Source: an uncultured Myroides sp. (GTDB lineage: Bacteria > Bacteroidota > Bacteroidia > Flavobacteriales > Flavobacteriaceae). From it: DNA of 33,012 bases. Both the position numbers and the translations under genes were made by a program. Positions 24,894 to 32,090 of the stretch are shown here, piece after piece. The stretch lies in contig CAJYTF010000054.1 in NCBI GenBank assembly GCA_913777665.1, forward strand, positions 1 through 33,012, given 5' to 3'. The notes under the pieces were generated by a model. That model had not been told where the DNA came from. It saw only the letters and a program-made list of their open reading frames with translations, and ran no database searches. The number at the start of each line of letters is the position of its first letter. The stretch's first letter is position 1.

Positions 24894-25286
24894 ATGTATT
24901 TAAATCTATATATAAGTCCGCTTATTTTAGGCATTGGTGGTGGCGAAATGGTACTGATTATAGGCGTTATTTTAATGCTTTTCGGTTCAGATAAAATTCC
25001 AGAAATGGCTCGCGGTTTGGCAAGAGTAATCAATCAGGTTAAAAGTGCATCGAACGAATTAAAGTCCGAAATTACCAAAAGTGTCGATGAAACCGGTGTG
25101 ATCAACGATATTAAAGAAGCCGTAAATGTAGAGGATATTAAAAAGCGAATTGGTATCGATGATATTAAAAAATCGGTGAATTTAGATATCGATCAATACA
25201 ATCCGTTAAACGATGTGCAGCAGGAAATTGACAAAGCCAAAGAAGACATTGAAACAATGACCGGACCTATTAAGCGCCAAAGATAA
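24894..25286 (+). CDS. TatA/TatB-like twin-arginine translocase subunit
   Basis: A 130-aa protein with the Tat layout: one N-terminal transmembrane helix (about 10-30), then an FGSDKIPEMARGLARVINQV hinge plus amphipathic helix, then a charged coiled tail (SNELKSEITKSVDETG, then repeated DDIKK/EDIKK segments). The GGGEMVLIIGVILMLFGSDKIP region is typical of the Bacteroidota Tat subunit. The long tail resembles TatB more than a minimal TatA. Its TAA stop overlaps the ATG of the PAP2 gene (TAATG), so the two are translationally coupled. No tatC is in the window. Confidence 0.85.
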   Translation: MYLNLYISPLILGIGGGEMVLIIGVILMLFGSDKIPEMARGLARVINQVKSASNELKSEITKSVDETGVINDIKEAVNVEDIKKRIGIDDIKKSVNLDIDQYNPLNDVQQEIDKAKEDIETMTGPIKRQR

Positions 25287-25876
25287 TGTTCGAAAATCTT
25301 ATTGAAAAAGATCAGCAGCTTTTGATCTACTTAAATAATTTAGGAATCGATTTTTTGGATCCTATTTTTATGTACATTACCCACCAAATTAACTGGTGGC
25401 CGTTTTTTTTAATCCTTATTTTCCTACTGCTAAAAAAGATTTCGCTAAAACAATTCGGTCTATTGGTATTGATACTAACCGTTTTCTTTGTTTTTACCGA
25501 TCAAATGACCAATCTTGTAAAATACAGCGTTGACAGATTGCGTCCCGTTAACGATCCTTTAATAGAACCTTATTTACGTGTTTTGAGGAAAGCCGGCAGC
25601 CCGAGTTTCTTTTCTGGACATGCATCAAATTCAAGCGGTTCTATATTAATCATCTTTTTAATTATGAAAAGATATTACAAATACGCCTGGCTTATTTTCT
25701 TTTTCCCATTGATATTTGCCTACACACGTATTTATTTGGCATTGCATTATCCGTTAGATATTTTATGCGGATACATTTTCGGACTATCCTCAGGATTTTT
25801 ATTTTATTTTATCTTTAGATATTTCAACAATAAATACAAACTTACAGACAAACAACAAAAAAACGCTTTCGAATAG
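25286..25876 (+). CDS. PAP2-family membrane phosphatase
   Basis: A 196-aa integral membrane acid phosphatase. The three catalytic motifs are present: KYSVDRLRP (79-87), SFFSGH (108-112, with the catalytic His), and TRIYLALHYPLD (147-158: Arg148, His154, Asp158). Five or six membrane helices surround them. Such enzymes dephosphorylate undecaprenyl pyrophosphate or phosphatidate-type lipids; which one applies here cannot be told. Its start overlaps the TatA-like stop, and its last codons form part of the terminator hairpin. Confidence 0.92.
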   Translation: MFENLIEKDQQLLIYLNNLGIDFLDPIFMYITHQINWWPFFLILIFLLLKKISLKQFGLLVLILTVFFVFTDQMTNLVKYSVDRLRPVNDPLIEPYLRVLRKAGSPSFFSGHASNSSGSILIIFLIMKRYYKYAWLIFFFPLIFAYTRIYLALHYPLDILCGYIFGLSSGFLFYFIFRYFNNKYKLTDKQQKNAFE

Positions 25877-25888
25877 AAAGCGTTTTTT
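25857..25888. terminator. Bidirectional terminator embedding a stop codon
   Basis: CGCTTTC (25864-25870) pairs with GAAAGCG (25876-25882), extended by A/T runs. The TAG stop of the PAP2 gene (25874-25876) lies in the loop. The convergent O-methyltransferase gene ends on the other side. Confidence 0.88.
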
Positions 25889-25891
25889 GTT

Positions 25892-26533
25892 TTATAAAAT
25901 TCTGCTAACGGTTAAACCATCGCGTATTGGTAACAAAACGGTTTCAACCCGTGAATCTTCGTTTACAATTTTGTTGTATTCTAAAAGTATCGGTGTTGAT
26001 TTATCGTTTTTTTGAACTTCTTCTAAAACCTTTCCGCTCCATAAAACATTGTCTGATAGAATAATTCCGCCTTTATTCATCATAGGTACAATTAAATTCC
26101 AGTAATTAATATAGTTTTCCTTATCGGCATCGATAAAAACTAAATCGAATTTTTTATTCAAAGTAGGTACAATATCTAAAGCATTTCCAACATGCTGAAT
26201 AATCTGATCTTTAAATGGTGACTTACTGAAATATTTCTGTTGAATATCTTCCAATTCTTCATTAATATCAATGGTGTCAATAGTTCCGTCATTTTGCAAT
26301 CCTTCAGCCAGACACAAAGTAGCATAGCCGGTGTAAGTTCCTAACTCTAAAATATGTTTAGGGTTCAGTATTTTTGAAAGCATACTTAACACACGTCCTT
26401 GAAAATGACCGCTTAACATGCGTGGTTGCAATATTTTTTGATACGTTTCTTTATTTAACTGCTGTAAAAGCTCGGGTTCGGCTGCCGAGTGTTTTTCTAT
26501 ATAATTCTCTAATTCTTCTGAAATAAAATGCAT
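25892..26533 (-). CDS. Class I SAM-dependent O-methyltransferase
   Basis: A 213-aa cytosolic enzyme of the catechol/caffeoyl-CoA O-methyltransferase family. The SAM motif ILELGTYTGYATLCLAEGL is near residues 61-79. GTIDTIDINEELEDIQQKYF forms the second strand, and FDLVFIDADKENYINYW carries the metal-binding Asp pair. NKGGIILSDNVLWSGKV follows, as is typical. The substrate is unknown. It stands alone and convergent to the PAP2 gene. Confidence 0.92.
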   Translation of the reverse strand: MHFISEELENYIEKHSAAEPELLQQLNKETYQKILQPRMLSGHFQGRVLSMLSKILNPKHILELGTYTGYATLCLAEGLQNDGTIDTIDINEELEDIQQKYFSKSPFKDQIIQHVGNALDIVPTLNKKFDLVFIDADKENYINYWNLIVPMMNKGGIILSDNVLWSGKVLEEVQKNDKSTPILLEYNKIVNEDSRVETVLLPIRDGLTVSRIL

Positions 26534-26707
26534 AAACTTTTATTTTTAGGTAAAGATAACTAACAATTTTATAAATAGTTCAACCTTTTGTATTTAGTGA
26601 TTTATTAATGTTAATTTGTAAAATGTTAAATTTCAAACAATTAATTGTTATTTTTTATCGTTGTTAAGTAAAAATACTATATTTAAAAACTATTTAATAA
26701 TAAAAAC

Positions 26708-26887
26708 ATGAACACTACTTTAAAAAATGCCATTGTTGGGATTGGTTTTTTAAGCTGCGCAATGGTTTTAACAGCAATTGTGTCTTTAGGAACAGCAAAT
26801 GTCAATCAAGATGCTGATTTACTTGCCAAAGCAAAAATCACAAAATCGGTAACAGCAACATCAACCGAAATTCAAAATATAAAATAG
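26708..26887 (+). CDS. 59-aa single-pass membrane peptide
   Basis: A short complete reading frame of 59 codons plus a stop. It starts MNTTLKNAIVG, has one hydrophobic helix (about residues 8-30, GIGFLSCAMVLTAIVSLG) and a polar, Thr/Lys/Ala-rich tail (LLAKAKITKSVTATSTEIQN). It is below common length cut-offs, but the composition is protein-like and the gap between the O-methyltransferase and rlmN is otherwise empty. A TATATTTA box at 26678-26685 could be its -7 element. The Cys in FLSC could also be read as a weak lipobox. Function is unknown. Confidence 0.55.
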   Translation: MNTTLKNAIVGIGFLSCAMVLTAIVSLGTANVNQDADLLAKAKITKSVTATSTEIQNIK

Positions 26888-26901
26888 CTGTTTTTTTGTT
26901 G

Positions 26902-26909
26902 TAACTTTG
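26902..26909 (+). promoter_or_regulatory. -7 box TAACTTTG of rlmN, probably leaderless
   Basis: An exact TAnnTTTG match that ends 4 nt before the rlmN ATG. No TTG is seen at -33. Confidence 0.55.
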
Positions 26910-26913
26910 CAGC

Positions 26914-27954
26914 ATGAATACAGTTAAAAAAGACATACGCAGTTTAACCAAAGAGCAAATACGCGATTTTTTTGTGGCGCAGGGCGATAAAGCTTTTCGC
27001 GGCAATCAGGTGTACGAATGGTTGTGGAGCAAGGGCGCGCATAGTTTCGACGATATGACAAACGTATCAAAAGAAACCCGCATTTTGTTAGAGCAGCACT
27101 TTGTAATAAACCACATTCAGGTAGATACCATGCAGCACAGCAACGACGGTACTATAAAAAATGCGGTGCGTTTACACGATGGTTTAATTGTAGAATCTGT
27201 TTTAATTCCTACCGAAAAACGTACAACAGCCTGTGTGTCAAGTCAGGTTGGCTGCAGTTTAGACTGTAATTTCTGTGCAACGGCGCGTTTAAAACGCATG
27301 CGTAATTTGGCACCCGATGAAATTTACGATCAAGTCGTGGCAATCGATCAGGAAAGCCGACTGTATCACAACCGTCCACTATCAAATATTGTGTTTATGG
27401 GGATGGGCGAACCGTTGATGAACTACCCGAATGTAATGAAAGCGATCGAAAAAATCACTTCAAGCGAAGGTTTGGGAATGTCGCCAAAACGTATTACCGT
27501 TTCCACATCGGGCGTTTCAAAAATGATTAAAAAAATGGCTGATGATGAGGTGAAATTCAAGCTGGCTGTATCACTGCATTCGGCAATCGAAGAAACCCGA
27601 AACAAAATCATGCCGTTTACCAAAAGTTTTCCGTTACCCGAACTGCGCGAAGCGTTAGAATATTGGTACCGCAAAACCAAAAGCAAAATCACTTACGAAT
27701 ATGTGGTTTGGAAAGGTATTAACGACGATAAAAAAGCCATTGATGCCTTGGTAAAGTTCTGCAAATACGTGCCTTGTAAAGTAAACATCATTGAATACAA
27801 CCCAATTGACGATGGTGAGTTTCAACAAGCCGATCCAGTTGTTATTGATGCTTATATTAATGCCTTAAACAATGCCGGTATTGTGGCAAAAGTACGCAGA
27901 TCGCGCGGAAAAGATATTGATGCTGCCTGCGGACAATTGGCAAATAAATCATAA
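26914..27954 (+). CDS. rlmN: 23S rRNA (A2503-C2)/tRNA (A37-C2)-methyltransferase RlmN
   Basis: A 346-aa radical-SAM enzyme that methylates C2 of A2503 in 23S rRNA and of A37 in some tRNAs. The [4Fe-4S] cluster ligands are Cys114, Cys118 and Cys121 in CSLDCNFC. GMGEPL follows. The C-terminal Cys339 in DAACGQL corresponds to the methyl-carrying cysteine. Length matches the family. The -7 box TAACTTTG ends only 4 nt upstream of the ATG, suggesting a leaderless transcript. A terminator follows. Confidence 0.96.
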   Translation: MNTVKKDIRSLTKEQIRDFFVAQGDKAFRGNQVYEWLWSKGAHSFDDMTNVSKETRILLEQHFVINHIQVDTMQHSNDGTIKNAVRLHDGLIVESVLIPTEKRTTACVSSQVGCSLDCNFCATARLKRMRNLAPDEIYDQVVAIDQESRLYHNRPLSNIVFMGMGEPLMNYPNVMKAIEKITSSEGLGMSPKRITVSTSGVSKMIKKMADDEVKFKLAVSLHSAIEETRNKIMPFTKSFPLPELREALEYWYRKTKSKITYEYVVWKGINDDKKAIDALVKFCKYVPCKVNIIEYNPIDDGEFQQADPVVIDAYINALNNAGIVAKVRRSRGKDIDAACGQLANKS

Positions 27955-27958
27955 ATAC

Positions 27959-27993
27959 AACCTGCAAGGCATCACACTTTGCAGGTTTTTTAT
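27959..27993 (+). terminator. Terminator after rlmN
   Basis: AACCTGCAA (27959-27967) pairs with TTGCAGGTT (27979-27987), followed by Ts. The arm shares the AACCTGC core with the palindrome at 21612. Confidence 0.85.
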
Positions 27994-28005
27994 TTGAAGC
28001 TTTTT

Positions 28006-28083
28006 CCGGCTTTCCGCTATATCTTTTATCGGCGCTTCGAGTACCTCAGCCACCGATAAAAGGATACCGCTGCAATCCGGGCT
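28006..28083. repeat. Structured intergenic repeat (CCGCT...CCGCTGCAATCC), copy A
   Basis: A central 9-bp hairpin TTTTATCGG (28024-28032) with CCGATAAAA (28053-28061) is flanked by CCGGCTTTCCGCTATATC and GGATACCGCTGCAATCCGGG. The flanks resemble those of the element at 32286. It fills most of the gap between rlmN and the sigma-factor gene. Confidence 0.65.
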
Positions 28084-28184
28084 ATTTATTAAAATTATAT
28101 TTTTCATTTTAAATTCTAGTTAGCTGTAAATCCGTATTTTGAGATCCATTCAAAAAAATATTTCAAAAAAAACAATCATCTTAC

Positions 28185-28208
28185 AACCTTTTCCGTTTCT
28201 TTTGCGTC
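28185..28208 (+). promoter_or_regulatory. ECF-type promoter AACC-N16-CGTC
   Basis: AACC at 28185-28188 and CGTC at 28205-28208, 16 nt apart, match the classic ECF sigma pattern (AAC at -35, CGTC at -10) and not TAnnTTTG. It sits directly upstream of the ECF sigma gene, suggesting autoregulation. Confidence 0.6.
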
Positions 28209-28233
28209 TATGTAATAAAGAGGCCAAAAACAA

Positions 28234-28767
28234 TTGAATTCAAAAACACCTTTTTCCGAGTCTGAACTAATAAATCAGGTACAAAACAACAACCGCGCGG
28301 CGCAAAAACAACTGTTCGATAGGTTTTCGCCAACCATGTTAAGTACTTGCAGGCAGTATATTAAAGATCTTCACAATGCCGAAGATGTAATGCTGTGCGC
28401 CTTTATGAAGGTGTTTCAAAACATTAATCAGTACCGGAACGATGGTAGTTTTGAAGGTTGGATCCGCAAGATTATGATTCGCGAAAGCTTGTCGTTTCTT
28501 CGGTCAAAAAAAGAACTCGATTTTATAGAAGATGCCAGTCAGTCGGTATTAAGCGTGGTTTCAGATTCTTATGGAGTATCGAACGATTACCAAAAACTGA
28601 TTGACGATTTGCCGAAAGGTTGTCGATATATTTTTGTATTGAGTGTGATTGAAGGATACAAACATCAGGAAATTGCAGAAATGCTGAATATTTCTGTCGG
28701 AACATCGAAATCGCAATTGGCGTACGCTAAAAAATTACTAAAACAACAAATTGAATTAATACGATAG
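28234..28767 (+). CDS. ECF-family RNA polymerase sigma factor (TTG start)
   Basis: A 177-aa alternative sigma factor. Region 2 is visible as AAQKQLFDRFSPTMLSTCRQ, then HNAEDVMLCAFMKVFQNI and FEGWIRKIMIRESLSFLR. Region 4 is LPKGCRYIFVLSVIEGYKHQ followed by EIAEMLNISVGTSKSQLAYA. An in-frame stop at 28216-28218 leaves TTG 28234 as the only start that keeps region 2 intact. A Shine-Dalgarno-like AAAGAGG at 28217-28223 supports it. The stop codon directly abuts the start of the membrane anti-sigma candidate. Regulation by the upstream AACC-N16-CGTC element is inferred. Confidence 0.9.
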   Translation: MNSKTPFSESELINQVQNNNRAAQKQLFDRFSPTMLSTCRQYIKDLHNAEDVMLCAFMKVFQNINQYRNDGSFEGWIRKIMIRESLSFLRSKKELDFIEDASQSVLSVVSDSYGVSNDYQKLIDDLPKGCRYIFVLSVIEGYKHQEIAEMLNISVGTSKSQLAYAKKLLKQQIELIR

Positions 28768-29400
28768 ATGATGGAGGATTTTGAAAAAGATATAAAAGAT
28801 TTTTTCCAACGCCGTGAAATAAAACCATCGGCAGATGCTTGGCAGCGAATGGAAAATCTTTTAAATGAACCACAGGCTAAACCAAAAAAAGCATATAGAG
28901 TTTATTGGGCAGTCGCAGCTTCGGTTGTTATTTTATTTGGGCTGTTTACACTGTTGCAAAAGCAAGATAAAGAATTGAGCATTCCTGCTTCAAATAATTC
29001 GTATGTAATAAAAGATAGTGTGGTAAATAAAATTCAACAACCGCAAAACAATAATCAAGTTGCAAAAGCAGATGTTGTTCCGCAGAAAACAGAAAATAGT
29101 AGAAAGCAATCAACAACAATTAAGAGTGTTCCTGCTGAAATTGTTCAAAACAATAAAAATCAACCTAAAGAAAATGAAGTAGGTGAGCGGATCGAAGGTC
29201 AACACATCATTCAAAAATCACATAGAGAAATAGAGGAAAAGCTTTTGGCACAGCAATCTAAAATCGAAATTAAAGTAAATCCAAGCAAATTGTTGCGAAG
29301 TGCCGAAATGGAACGCCAGACAGACAACATGATCTCGAACGGACAAAATTTCTGGAAAAAAGTTAAAGAAATAAACACAGTTGTAGCACATTCTAAATAA
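28768..29400 (+). CDS. Probable transmembrane anti-sigma factor
   Basis: A 210-aa protein with a short cytoplasmic N-terminal part (MMEDFEKDIKDFFQRREIKP, SADAWQRMENLL). One transmembrane helix follows (about 46-63, YWAVAASVVILFGLFTLL), then a long, Gln/Asn/Lys-rich periplasmic region (QQPQNNNQ and similar). The PSADAWQRMENLL segment resembles anti-sigma N-termini in Bacteroidota. It starts immediately after the sigma stop codon (ATGATG at 28768) and is followed by a 6-bp gap to the next gene. The anti-sigma role is inferred from position and topology; no zinc-binding motif is present. Confidence 0.75.
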   Translation: MMEDFEKDIKDFFQRREIKPSADAWQRMENLLNEPQAKPKKAYRVYWAVAASVVILFGLFTLLQKQDKELSIPASNNSYVIKDSVVNKIQQPQNNNQVAKADVVPQKTENSRKQSTTIKSVPAEIVQNNKNQPKENEVGERIEGQHIIQKSHREIEEKLLAQQSKIEIKVNPSKLLRSAEMERQTDNMISNGQNFWKKVKEINTVVAHSK

Positions 29401-29406
29401 CACCAT

Positions 29407-30435
29407 ATGAAAAAATTAGTTTTAACCACCGCATTTTTATTGAGCATTTTAAGTGTTCAGGCACAAGAATTTTTTAGTGACAAACGTCCGGTTCAGTCAG
29501 CAAATGAGTTTACAAAAAAGGTAAACGATATTTCGTATGATATAGATCTAATCATTAAAAACAACAAAGAAAAGCTGAAACAGGATTTAAACGAAATCGA
29601 CCAAAAAGTTGAAAACAATCAGTTAACAAAAGCTGAAGCCGATAAGTTACGCAACGAAAAAGCCGAGTTTTATGCCAAACAAATTGAAGGGGAAACTAAA
29701 ATTCAGGAAGATAAAATCAAGGTCTTAATCAATAATAAAATCGAAGACAATATTAATTTTAGTACCGATATGAGTGCTTACCAAAAGCAGTTGATAGAGA
29801 ATAAGTCTTTATTTATTGCAGAATATGTTTTTGGAAACAGTAAAATGTTATTCGATGATAAATCGAAAGATAATTATGTGTCAACAAATTTTTTGTCTTC
29901 TTTCGGAGTAGGTTTGGGAGCTAAAACCCGTATTGGTAAAGACGAGTCATCTTTTTTCTGGAAATCTATGCTTGATGCTAACTTCCATTTTTTTAAATTA
30001 CAAAATGATAAAACATTCGAAAACATTAATGGAGAAACAGTTTTTATAGATTTAGATTCGCCTGTAAAAAAATCTAGAATGTTTAGTACAGAAATTAAAT
30101 GGTCAAATTATATAGAATATGATTTTTCAAAACATAAAACTGATGATTTTGGTAATAAAATTATAAAATCACGCCAATCATTTTATATTGGTTTAGGCGG
30201 CTTTATTGGATACAATCAAATTTCAAGAGGTCTTATTTATGATAAAAATGGAGAAGAGTATAATGAAAGAACACAAGCACGTTTTAATTCCAATCCTTTT
30301 ATTTATGGTGTTGGGGGTTATATAGGATACCAGAATTTTAATATAAGAGCTACTTATAATTTGAATCCAGTATTTAAAAATTCAATTTCAAATCAAAATA
30401 TTTTCAATATCGCCTTGGTATTAGAGTTGTTATAG
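29407..30435 (+). CDS. Exported coiled-coil/beta-barrel protein of the sigma operon
   Basis: A 342-aa protein with a signal peptide (1-20, ending VQAQ). A long charged coiled-coil region covers about 30-120 (NKEKLKQDLNEIDQKVENNQ, LTKAEADKLRNEKAEFYAKQ). It is followed by a beta-rich segment resembling a small outer-membrane barrel (FGVGLGAKTRIG, YIGLGGFIGYNQ, GVGGYIGYQNFNIRATYNLN, ending IALVLELL). The second half matches the protein encoded at 31075, so the two are paralogues. It is the likely target or cargo of the ECF system and probably sits in the outer membrane. No family name is known to me. Confidence 0.75.
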   Translation: MKKLVLTTAFLLSILSVQAQEFFSDKRPVQSANEFTKKVNDISYDIDLIIKNNKEKLKQDLNEIDQKVENNQLTKAEADKLRNEKAEFYAKQIEGETKIQEDKIKVLINNKIEDNINFSTDMSAYQKQLIENKSLFIAEYVFGNSKMLFDDKSKDNYVSTNFLSSFGVGLGAKTRIGKDESSFFWKSMLDANFHFFKLQNDKTFENINGETVFIDLDSPVKKSRMFSTEIKWSNYIEYDFSKHKTDDFGNKIIKSRQSFYIGLGGFIGYNQISRGLIYDKNGEEYNERTQARFNSNPFIYGVGGYIGYQNFNIRATYNLNPVFKNSISNQNIFNIALVLELL

Positions 30436-30478
30436 CAAATATCCTTTGAAGTTATTTAAATTAATAAAACAAAATAAT

Positions 30479-30967
30479 ATGAAGAAAATAATTTCATGTA
30501 TCTTTTTCTGCTTTTATACAATTTCATCATTTTCCCAAGTCGAAATTAAAACACTTACTGCAAAACAAGTCTATGATTTAATACAGCAGTCTAATAAACC
30601 ATCAATTGTTGAGTTTTGGGTTCCAAATTGTTCAAACAATGTTGAAATTGTAAAAGAATACAAAAGTGTTGTTGAAAAATATGGTAAGGAAATAGATTTT
30701 TACTTAATGGGAATCACCGCAAAACCAGAATTAGTTCAAGAGCTTATTGATAAAACAGGATTTAATTATCCGTTATATATTATTAATGTGAATCAGCAAA
30801 TTAATTTAATGGAAAAGCGAACGGTATTTGAACAACAGTTTCTATCACTTTTTAAAAAGAGACATAGGCAATTTATAAGGGTGTATATTACAAAAGATCA
30901 TAAGATATTAAAAATCAATAAAGCTTTAGATATTGATGAAAAAACATTGGGTAGATTATTAATATAA
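30479..30967 (+). CDS. Exported thioredoxin-fold protein with a single active-site Cys
   Basis: A 162-aa protein with a signal peptide (1-19, ending SSFSQ). The thioredoxin-like core is SIVEFWVPNCSNNVEIVKEY, with the usual WCxxC replaced by NCSNN: the first Cys is retained and the second is Asn. A later GFNYPLYIIN may be the cis-Pro loop. Disulfide oxidoreduction by CxxC is therefore excluded; a monothiol or binding role is more likely. The frame opens at a TTG 30446, but the ATG at 30479 fits the signal peptide. It lies between the two paralogous barrel-type genes in the same direction. Confidence 0.75.
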   Translation: MKKIISCIFFCFYTISSFSQVEIKTLTAKQVYDLIQQSNKPSIVEFWVPNCSNNVEIVKEYKSVVEKYGKEIDFYLMGITAKPELVQELIDKTGFNYPLYIINVNQQINLMEKRTVFEQQFLSLFKKRHRQFIRVYITKDHKILKINKALDIDEKTLGRLLI

Positions 30968-31074
30968 GAATAATAGAATTTGTAATAAAATGTTAAAAAC
31001 GGCATAGTCATTGCGTATCATTGTAACTAATTACTAATTTCACTAATTACTTTAAAAATTAAAAAGAACAAAAA

Positions 31075-32055
31075 ATGAAAAAACTATTATGTATTGCTTT
31101 GCTTGCTTTTGGTTATGGTGTTAATGCCCAAAATACCGATGCTGTAAATTATATAAACAACAATCAGGTAATAAAAACAGCTTACGGAAGTGAAACATTA
31201 ACATTTAAAGAAAAAGTAGCTGTTGTAAACGAGCAAGTTTCGCAAGAAGTTATTACAGAAAATCAAGCGTATCAAATTATTTCTCTTATAATGGCACAAG
31301 AACAAGCCGAGGAAGCCGTTGATGCAGCCGAAGAAAATTACGATTACGATTGGGGTAAAGAAACATCACCTTTCGATTTTGCCATGGGTGTACAAATGGA
31401 TACCGTAGTTAAATACGGCACCAAAACAACACCTTATTTAGCATTTGGTGTAGGTAATGTGGCTACCGATGGTGCTTTTGCAAATTCAGAATTCGGTTAT
31501 ATGCGTTCAAACTACTTCGAATGGGGAGTTGCTGCACGTACACCTTTCAGCAAAACCAACAACAAATGGGGAATTCGTTACGGTTTAGGCTTTAAATACA
31601 ACGGTTTGGCAACAACGCAAAATAGAATGTTTGGATTAAGAGGTGGAAATCAAACTGTTACAATGCCTGCTCCAATAAATTTACGCAAAAATTATGCGTA
31701 TTTCCGCAACACTTATATAAACATTCCTATTTCGTTAGATTTTACAACCACTTCAAAAGTTTATAACGAAGCAAACCGTCGTTTTACAACAAAAGAAGGA
31801 ATTAACTTTGGTATAGGTGGATACGTTGGTTACAACATCAATTCAAAACAACACTTACGATATGAAGTTGGAGATTATAAAACCTATGAACAACAAAAAG
31901 GCGATTGGAATGTAAACGATTTTCAATACGGCTTAACCGCTTATGCCGGGAAAGACCACTTTAAATTAGTGTTGAAATACGATTTAAGTCCTGTGTTCAC
32001 TGATAATGTAGTAGATCAAAACTATTGGAGTATCGGACTTCAGTTAGGCTTATAA
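31075..32055 (+). CDS. Exported beta-barrel protein, paralogue of the 29407 protein
   Basis: A 326-aa protein with a signal peptide (1-18, ending VNAQ). A short helical N-terminal part (EKVAVVNEQVSQEVITENQA, EEAVDAAEENYDYDWG) precedes beta strands with outer-membrane-like alternation (MGVQMDTVVKYGTKTTPYLA, NFGIGGYVGYNINSKQ, LVLKYDLSPVF, YWSIGLQLGL). The C-terminal third aligns with the 29407 protein. It is separated from the operon by 107 bp and a weakly defined upstream region, so it may have separate control. Function is unknown. Confidence 0.75.
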   Translation: MKKLLCIALLAFGYGVNAQNTDAVNYINNNQVIKTAYGSETLTFKEKVAVVNEQVSQEVITENQAYQIISLIMAQEQAEEAVDAAEENYDYDWGKETSPFDFAMGVQMDTVVKYGTKTTPYLAFGVGNVATDGAFANSEFGYMRSNYFEWGVAARTPFSKTNNKWGIRYGLGFKYNGLATTQNRMFGLRGGNQTVTMPAPINLRKNYAYFRNTYINIPISLDFTTTSKVYNEANRRFTTKEGINFGIGGYVGYNINSKQHLRYEVGDYKTYEQQKGDWNVNDFQYGLTAYAGKDHFKLVLKYDLSPVFTDNVVDQNYWSIGLQLGL

Positions 32056-32060
32056 AAACA

Positions 32061-32087
32061 AAAACCAGCTAATCAGCTGGTTTTTTT
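32061..32087. terminator. Bidirectional terminator
   Basis: AAAACCAGCT (32061-32070) pairs with AGCTGGTTTT (32075-32084), followed by Ts. It can end the barrel gene and the convergent tRNA-Trp. Confidence 0.88.
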
Positions 32088-32090
32088 ATG

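Noticed and set aside
27423..27692. An 89-codon minus-strand frame inside rlmN
   Set aside because: Shadow of the radical-SAM domain coding sequence with no independent support.
30990..31020. Second ECF-type promoter before the 31075 gene (AAAACGG...TTGCGTA)
   Set aside because: The AAC-to-CGT spacing is about 13 nt instead of 16 and the -10 is CGTA, so it does not match the sigma-gene promoter well enough.
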